A stretch of 64,000 nt of DNA, taken from Dastarcus helophoroides (Eukaryota; Arthropoda; Insecta; Coleoptera; Bothrideridae). The notes under the pieces are model-generated. The model saw only the letters and a program-made list of their open reading frames with translations. It was not told the origin of the DNA and ran no database searches. The stretch spans positions 19,245,539 through 19,309,538 of the forward strand of contig CM053330.1 of NCBI GenBank assembly GCA_028583605.1, read 5' to 3'. Position numbers and translations under genes: made by a program. Numbering within the stretch: the first letter of the stretch is position 1; each line of letters begins with the position of its first letter. Positions 57,022-64,000 of this stretch are shown here, piece by piece.

Positions 57022-58963
57022 GAGTGTGGAATAGTCAAATGGAATAAATTCAATATCTCAGTTATTGTACATATTTATGAAAAATCCCTAAGTCAATTTT
57101 AGACTATAAGATAACATCCTGCATAGCAAAAATTTCATCCCCAGATGCAACCTCCTTCGAGTTACCATTTCAACAACTATATTTTTTAATTGGAAGTAGG
57201 GGCTTGGCATACTTTATTTAAAAGTTATTTTCATTTTGTATTCAAAAATGTGATGGCTGCTACATTTACTTAAAAAATAATGTATCACTAGATAAAATTT
57301 TTTACAATAATAACTAATAGCGGCTGGTTCAGTTCGTCCTCGATAATCATAAAGAGACCCAAAACAATTTCGATATCTTTTTTTAATTTTGTAAAAAAGA
57401 AAACGTAAAAACCTATCAAGCTTATCACAGTCAATTGTACTTTTTGTCGAAAACATCCCAGTAATTTTCTAAAACTGTGAGAGAATTAAACAGTGGTCAG
57501 TATCGTGCTTCAGTTATCTTTTTGCAAATTTTGATAATTTAATATGGGTCATTTAACAGAAATGCATAAAACAATAATTTTACAACTGATCGGTTATGGA
57601 GATAGAGTAAGATCACGGGCCGAAGTCGCTCGTCTATTTCAACAAAAATTCCCTAATTTACCTCCTATATCCCAAGGTGCAATTAGTAAAATCGAGAAGG
57701 ATTTTCACGAACATGGCTAGAAAACGAACCCTCCAATGCAATAATTAATGATGCCAAATTAGAAAAAATGAATGAGTTTCAAGAAAATTCACATTCTTCA
57801 AGTCGACAAGTAGCTGCAGCACTGAACGTTAGTCATTCCTCAATTATTCATGTACTGAAAGAAAATAAAATGCATCCTTATAAACTGACACCATGTCAGG
57901 TGCTCAGTGATGACGATTTTGATAAAAGAACTCATTTTTGTGACCAAATGATGCAGAGATTAGATAATAATGTCATTCAAATAGAAAACATATTGTTTTC
58001 TGATGAGTCCACTTTTACTCTTCATGGTCATGTAAATCGTCAAAACTATCGCTATTGGGCTAGTGAAAATCCCCACTGGATGAGAGAATTGCATACATAC
58101 ACAGAACCATGAAAAAGTTAATATTTGGGCAGGGATTATTGGAGATCATGTCATTGGTTCATTTTTCATTGACGGAAATTTAAATGGAGATAATTATTTA
58201 ACATTGCTCCAAAATAACATTGTACCGGCTTTGGTAAACTTATATCCAACTCAAGAAAATCCACACGTTCTAGCTAATGTAATATGGTTACATCAAGATA
58301 GAGCACCACCGCACTACCAAGTCAATGTCCGGCAATATCTCAATTTTACATTTCCAAATCGGTGGATAGGGAGACGAGGTATGGTAGAATGGTTACCAGG
58401 ATCACCAGACCTAACGTCCCTGGACTTTTTTAATAGGATTATGTAAAAAGTGCAGTATATAAAACTAAACCCCGCGACGCATCTGACTTACGAGCAAGGA
58501 TAACGCTTGCGATTGCGTTGGTGACACGGTGAGATGTCGAACAATGTCAGAAGATATTTTTATTTACAATTGAGATGCTGCCAAGAAGTTAAAGGTGCCC
58601 ATTTTGAACATCTTCTACATTAAGTATGGTTTGTTTTTTATTATGAAAATATTAGATTTATATTTTGTTGTTGAAAATTGAAATTAATTTTTTTTAATAT
58701 TAATTTTTAAAATAAATCTGACAATCATGACATTTTTGAATAGAAAATAAAAAAAACCTTGCAAATGAGGTATGACAAATACTAGTTTCGGTTTAAAAAT
58801 TCAGGCATTGCACCTGTCACTCAAAGAGGGTTGCATCTAGGGATAACATTTTTACGGTGAAGGATGTCCTTTTATAATCTTAAATTGTCGTGTCTCGAGA
58901 TTTTGCATAAATTTGTAGAATAACTGAGATACGGAATTTATGCAGATTGGCTGTTCCACACTA
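57022..58963 (+). mobile_element. Tc1/mariner-superfamily element, DD41D-like, long TIRs
   Basis: The left end GAGTGTGGAATAGTC and right complement TAGTGTGGAACAGCC start imperfect terminal inverted repeats that can be followed for about 200 bases (TATCTCAGTTATT, AGATTATAAAAGGACATCCT, CCCTAGATGCAACC in the right-end complement and their left counterparts). TA dinucleotides lie at 57020-57021 and 58964-58965. A transposase fills the middle. A truncated relative lies at 14445-15224. Confidence 0.85.
57544..58623 (+). pseudogene. DD41D-like transposase pseudogene
   Basis: ATG at 57544 opens MGHLTEMHKTIILQLIGYGD, a helix-turn-helix N-terminus. A stop follows HEHG near 57718. The frame 57768-58112 has QVAAALNVSHSSIIHVL and FSDEST (first catalytic Asp). 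After a frame change at about 58110, NIWAGIIGDHVIGSFFIDG continues. Then 58204-58446 has WLHQDRAPPHYQVNVRQYLN (second Asp) and LPGSPDLTSLDFF (third Asp), followed by a stop and a readable tail ending GAHFEHLLH. I count 41 residues between the second Asp and the Asp of SLDFF, the spacing of the rosa/DD41D group. Conceptual length is about 360 codons. At least two stops and two frame changes inactivate it. Confidence 0.85.
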
Positions 58964-59060
58964 TATAATCTGATTGGCAAAGAAACATTTAGACCAGCAA
59001 ATCTGGAAGAAATGAGTCTAGGCCAGATGTTGAGCCTGGCTGTAAAGGCCGCCAAATAAT

Positions 59061-59106
59061 AACGCTTACTGAAACTTGAACAAACACTTACTGAAACTTG
59101 AACAAA
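59061..59106. repeat. 22-bp tandem duplication
   Basis: Two adjacent copies of ACTTACTGAAACTTGAACAA(AC); the first has G for A at one position. It lies about 100 bases past the end of the DD41D element. Confidence 0.85.
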
Positions 59107-62100
59107 CAAAAGATTTGGGATCTAGGAAACAGGGCCTATAACGGTTTCCACAAAAGGAAGAAAAAAACATTAAAGTTATTAAAGTTGAAGCATATTAGTA
59201 ATCTTAATTTTAAATATAAAATTTTAAAGACAAAGAAAGGGTCAAACTTTAAAAATAAGGAAATAATTTTAAATTGCTATTGAAAACTTTGAAATTTTTC
59301 CTTTTTTAAATTCTTACCTTTTTCAAAACATTTGGATCATGATTTCTATATTATGGAGTGATATTCTGAAAATATAAGTTGAAATTTTTGTTCTGAAGTT
59401 TTCCTTCTTGATCAACCTTCTCAATTATGAAAAGCACGACATGTCACGCACCAATGGTGTGTAAAACGATTAAAAAAAGTAAGTTATATTTATTATTTAC
59501 TGAAAAAAAAAATACGGGTTTTGGATAGTTTATTTGTGACTCAGAATTTTAGGAGCAATTAATCTCCCCAATTCCTCCCGTAACTTCGCAATTGATCTAA
59601 AACTTTGGGAAGAAAAGTCAAAAAAAACCTTCCTCTCGAAATTTTAGAATTAACGGATTTTATTTAAAAAAAGGTAAAATGTTCACGATTTTGATAACAA
59701 TATCTGAAATCAATGTTTTAGGACAAATATAAACTCTTTAAGTTCAAAATTAGGAAATTAAAATAAAAATTTTAATTTTAGAAATGAACAAAATATAAAG
59801 AAAATAATAATAAGGTTTAGGGTGGAAATTTGGTGAAGAAACTAAAAATTTCTAAAATAAAAAATGTTTAGAATTTTATCTTTAAAATCAAAATGGTTGG
59901 ATAATTGTGCAAAACTGGAATGTTGCAATTTTAAGTTATGTTGAAATAAAAAAATATATATGTATATGTTTATGCATCGGGCCGGATTTGACATCGTGCC
60001 CTTAATCTAAAATGTAGTTGGTTATAAAGAAATAACCATTAATATCGCACCATCTAGTACTACAGACAGAAGTATGAAGTTAAGAAGTGAAAAATACTGT
60101 ATATACGAATTAAAAAATATCTAATCACCTATTTATATTATACTAATTTTTCTCCAGTTTCTCAAAAAGTAATTAGGATCAAGAAACTCTCCATATTTGA
60201 TATTTAGCTTTCGTAGAAAGTTCAAACATTTTAATCTGATTATAATTACTTGAAATTGCTTTAAACTTTTTTGGGAAAAATTCTTCTCTAAGGCACAATG
60301 TCAGTTATCGTAATTATTTTTATCTTAATTGCGCTTAAACAATGTTAAACGTTGCAGTTAAACATTAGAATACGCCGTTGCTAATGTACAGAAAATGAAA
60401 ATTTTCTAGTGAGGGATTTAAAAAATTGGTTGTAAATGCGATAATTAATTGTGGTTTTCCGCTTTGGCTATTCTATTAATGCGAGGTCAAGCTTGAACAA
60501 AATATTACACGCACAGCGATAATTCTAATTGTCAAAAATTACAAAGTGTCTCATAAAATGGAACATGCTCCGAAATAAGAGCATCTAAATTCCGAGAAAT
60601 GGAAACATAAAAGATTCTTGGCTTGTTACGATGTAGATCGTCCGCGTTATTATAACCATGAGAAAAATCTTACTAAAAATTAAAACATTTCATCACATAA
60701 GGCAAGAATGTCATCATTGTATAAGCAGATGCATTCATTACGTTTTAACCAGACTAGTTTAAAGAACGTCACTTGTTCTGGATCCGTAGAACCGTATAAA
60801 TGTGTATTATCCCACAATAAGTTGACCATGGGTCAGGTATAATGTCACTTAAATTCGGCAAGATTATGTGAAAATATAACTGCTGGTTTTATCATCTTAA
60901 AGGTAGAGCAACGACACCATAAAACCCTCTTAATAGAAAATAGTCAGAGGCTGTTTTTGAGGTGCTTTAAATATTTATGTAAATATAAAATCAGAAGCAA
61001 AGAAATCTAAATAAAATCTTAGTAGTTGTTTTATAATCTATTCTTGGAAGTAAAACTGAAAGAATTTTTGATTTAAAATATTTAGAAACCAAGAAGACAG
61101 AAACTACCCTATTTTATACGTCAATATTTATACATGACACAGGGTGGTAACTTTAACCAAGTTGGAATAAATTCAAGTAAACTGCACGAACATTTTTCTC
61201 ACAAAATTCCTGAAACACCATTTTGGTTTATAGTTTGCCACATTTTAGAGTACTTTTTGTATTTCTACTCCTACAACGCAACGATGTAAAAACCAACCCC
61301 AACTTCTTATTTAAAATCAAATCTTGATTGCTTTTATTTCAAATCAGATATAAACAGGTCCTTAAAAGACCATATTAAGAGAATTATAGTGCATTATATG
61401 GGTTCATGATTACCTGATTACCAAACGCAAAAATAAGAACAACATTTAAAAAAGTGAATAAAGTTTTTAAATTGGTGTTGTATGATAAGGAGGTTCCATA
61501 TATGCACCATTTTTATGTTGGTGAAGTTCAAACGATATTGATCATGAAATTCACTTTTGATGTTTTGTGGGATATCTGAAGATAAGACATTTATTGCATT
61601 TCTTGCTATTACGTTGGAACAGTAGCAAAAATGACATGATTTGGATACTTTTTTCTGATGAGACAAGAAATCCAATAAATTTTTCCAGATAGTTCCAGTG
61701 AATTTTATTTTGGATTTGAAATTTGTCTACATACAATTGGTACATATTCTTACACATTCATATAAAAACCTACTTTAATATTGTTTAGTATCTTTTTGTT
61801 TTTGTCTTAAATAATCACAAATCCAGATAATGCATTGTAATTTCCTTAATACGGCCTTTTCAGCAAGGTTTGCTGGTAAAAGTTTTATTAGTATACAAGT
61901 TGAATATTAGATCTCAAGCACCATAATAGGAAGAAAAATACAAAAAGCAACTTTAAATAAAAATCGAATTGTTTTACGAAATTTCCGAAAAAAAAAATGG
62001 TTTTATTGTATTTTTTCCAGTTAGTCACCTCGCTGTAGTTACTATATTGTTTATCTTTATTAATCCTAGAGCTTCCCTTTCGTCAAACATGGCCATGAAG

Positions 62101-62442
62101 AATAAAAGTGGATTCGTCAGAAAACAGAACATTTTCAAGTTGTTTATAGGGCTGATTTAAGCTGTTATAAGATTTGATTTATTGGGGCACTTCTTTCATA
62201 TGGTGGAGGGGGAACGAATGGCGCAAATTTCGCTTTATGGGGAGGCAGAACTCATTTTGAAAAATTTTTGATGGTCAAAAATTAGATGTAATTTAAAGCA
62301 AATTTCCTATCTTAACAATATAAACCCCCAGAATGGAAGGCAATCAAGTGTTCCACAATAACTATACACGAAGTAATGAACAAGTTTTGTAATAACAATC
62401 AAACTTTTCAAAAAATGCTGCATTTTGGGAAATACAAAATAA
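59107..62442. other. AT-rich DNA without a recognised gene
   Basis: 59500-59960 is A-rich with some filler character. A possible hAT-type end, CGGGCCGGATTTGACATC, stands alone at 59978. The minus frames at 61757-61551 and 61675-61418 and the plus frame 61969-62160 have no recognisable motif. No tRNA or rRNA was seen. Confidence 0.4.
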
Positions 62443-62690
62443 AAATTGGAATATAAATCTTGTCCCCTAAAACCAAGAAAGATTAAAACACACAACAAAT
62501 GTTGCTCTAACGCATTCAGATAGCCAAGATATCATATTTAGAATGCCTCTGAAGATGATAGCTTGACTATCGAAACGCGTTAGAGTAATCTTTGTTGTGT
62601 TTTTTAGTCTTTCTTGGTTTTAGGGGACAAGATTTGTATTTCAAATTTTGAAGATAACTAAGGACCAGTCCGTTCAACAAAAAAAATTAC
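62443..62690. repeat. Foldback family 1, copy 7
   Basis: The left arm ATATAAATCTTGTCCCCTAA with GTTGCTCTAACGCATTCAGA, and the right arm CTCTGAAGATGATAGCTTGA, ATCGAAACGCGTTAGAGTAA, end at GGACCAGTCCGTTCAACAAA. The right-arm hammerhead-like core (about 62547-62586, plus) keeps CUGAAGA, GAAAC and the ACGCGU palindrome. Confidence 0.85.
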
Positions 62691-64000
62691 AAAATAGGCA
62701 GAATACCAAATTTTAGATAAAAAAAATCGAAATTTTCGAAAAAAAAGACTATATTTAAAATAAACCTTGAAGTTTAAAAAATAGGCAGTCTTGGAAACTG
62801 CCGACAGAAGTGAAAACTTAAAACTAGGAAACATATCGGGTAGTTCGAACCAATACTAGTAAACAAGTCATAATATTTGAAATAGTGAAAAATAAGGTCT
62901 GCCATAAGATCTATCTTTTTACATTTGTGGATACTTGTATCGTGTAAAAACGAGTCTAATATTTATTGATAATTAAATACATTCTAATATGCTATAATGT
63001 TAACATAGAATATAAGTTTAACATCAGGACATGTTGGTAACGCGTGATGGCAACGGGTGAAAATCGCGCGTTTATCTCCTTTATCGCGCCTAAAGAAATT
63101 TTCATCACAAAAAACTCCTTCTGGGTGAATTTTATATATTTACGGTTGACTCCATGAACCAAAGGCAACAAGTGTCCCTCTTTTTCGCAACATGTTAAAA
63201 AAATATCGATTTTTGATATAAGCTAGACTAATTTTTACATGCACATTTTTAGAAAACAGGTCGATAGTTATAGGAAAAACGCATTTTAAGATGAATTTCA
63301 AAAAGGGTAAGTCCAGAAAAACTCAAATTTTTGGAAAAAAGTCAAAATTTACAAAAGACTCAAAATTTTGGAAAAAAGGTTAAATTCTAAAAATCAAGTC
63401 GAAATTTCGAAGAAAAAACAAATTTTAAGAAAATAAGTCAGAATTTTAAATAAACGATAAGTTTTTAAATAAAACTAGAAAAAAGAAAACATTCTTCTGA
63501 TGATTGAATACATTAGATGCTATATTTTTATTTGAGAGCATTAATGTGATAAGGATAAACGACCCCTCCTGGCCCACTTTATAGAAAAAGTGGAATTTGG
63601 GCATAAAATCTTAATTTCGAGATAGTCGAATTTTGATAAACAAGTCCAAATTGCCAAGGAAAATATTTTTCGTGAAGTTTTCGATTTTCTTTAAATTTGA
63701 TAGATTTATAAAAAAAGTTAAATTTAAAAACTTTTTCAAAAATTTGTATTACCAAAGAGCGCCAAAAATTTAATTTGTTTTTATTTCACCTTTAACAGAC
63801 TTTTTAATTGGTTTATTAATTTAATTCATTTTGTTATTTCGCCTTTTTCAAACTTCTAACTTTTTTAAATTTTACCCTTTTTGAAAATTTTGATTTCAAA
63901 AATTCGACATACATGTATGGAAATGTTTACCCTTTTTTTGTCAGAATTTTGACTTTTCTTGTAATTTTAGAAAATTTTCACTGTTTTGAAATTTCCAGAC
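62691..64000. other. Mixed DNA and filler
   Basis: 62700-63040 and 63200-63480 are A-rich. 63040-63140 has a mixed stretch sharing CGCCTAAAGAAATTTTCAT with position 490. From about 63830 the filler switches to the T-rich orientation. No gene is visible. Confidence 0.45.

Noticed and set aside
58852..59109. 85-residue minus frame
   Set aside because: It runs through the terminal inverted repeat of the DD41D element.
1..64000. tRNA, rRNA or snRNA genes
   Set aside because: No cloverleaf with A and B boxes or conserved rRNA core was noticed on either strand. A tRNAscan-SE or Infernal run would settle this.

Overview
The window looks like intergenic or deep-intronic DNA from an AT-rich animal genome, most likely an insect or other arthropod. 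The reasons are the mix of transposons (RTE and I/Jockey-group LINEs, mariner, a DD41D Tc1/mariner relative, pogo/Tigger, hAT, Penelope-like, Ty3-type LTR) and arthropod-style core promoter signals (TATA followed by a TCAGT initiator). The species cannot be told from the sequence. No host protein-coding gene is supported with confidence. One small candidate host exon (15798-15869, minus) and one heat-shock-type promoter (about 53105-53270, minus) are the only hints of non-parasitic or regulated transcription. Every recognisable transposase or reverse transcriptase is broken by frameshifts, stops or truncation.

Layout. 1-3.5 kb: a 15-bp tandem repeat, then an inverted RTE LINE remnant cut off at 3504 by the end of a hAT-like element. 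3.5-9.7 kb: degenerate AT-rich filler, two foldback fragments and a clear 728-bp hAT-type element (7465-8192). 9.7-15.2 kb: copies of a short foldback family, a Penelope-like fragment and the 5' part of a DD41D transposon. 15.2-16.8 kb: unique-looking DNA with the candidate exon. 16.8-24.3 kb: nested hAT-like shells around a large imperfect palindrome. 24.3-31.2 kb: filler, with a pogo-type MITE at 26.8 kb. 31.2-37 kb: a candidate repeat-ended element, a transposase remnant and unassigned DNA. 37-38 kb: LINE RNase H and 3' end. 39.3 kb: solo LTR. 40-42.7 kb: a 2.7-kb hAT-like element with target duplications. 43.8-45.6 kb: a long-inverted-repeat element with a Penelope-like insertion in one arm. 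46.9-48.6 kb: a pogo/Tigger element. 50.2-51.4 kb: mariner. 53 kb: heat-shock promoter, possibly inside an LTR. 55.3 kb: Penelope-like pair with a 14-bp target duplication. 57.0-59.0 kb: DD41D transposon. 59-64 kb: AT-rich DNA with one more foldback copy.

Two things tie the window together. First, large blocks of self-similar filler (variants of AAATTTTGAAAAAGTCGAAA or its complement) belong to a hAT-like family with CATRGGCGTA ends. Second, seven dispersed foldback copies and three Penelope-like fragments share a hammerhead-ribozyme-like core layout (CUGAAGA, stem, GAAAC), which is the most intriguing signal seen.
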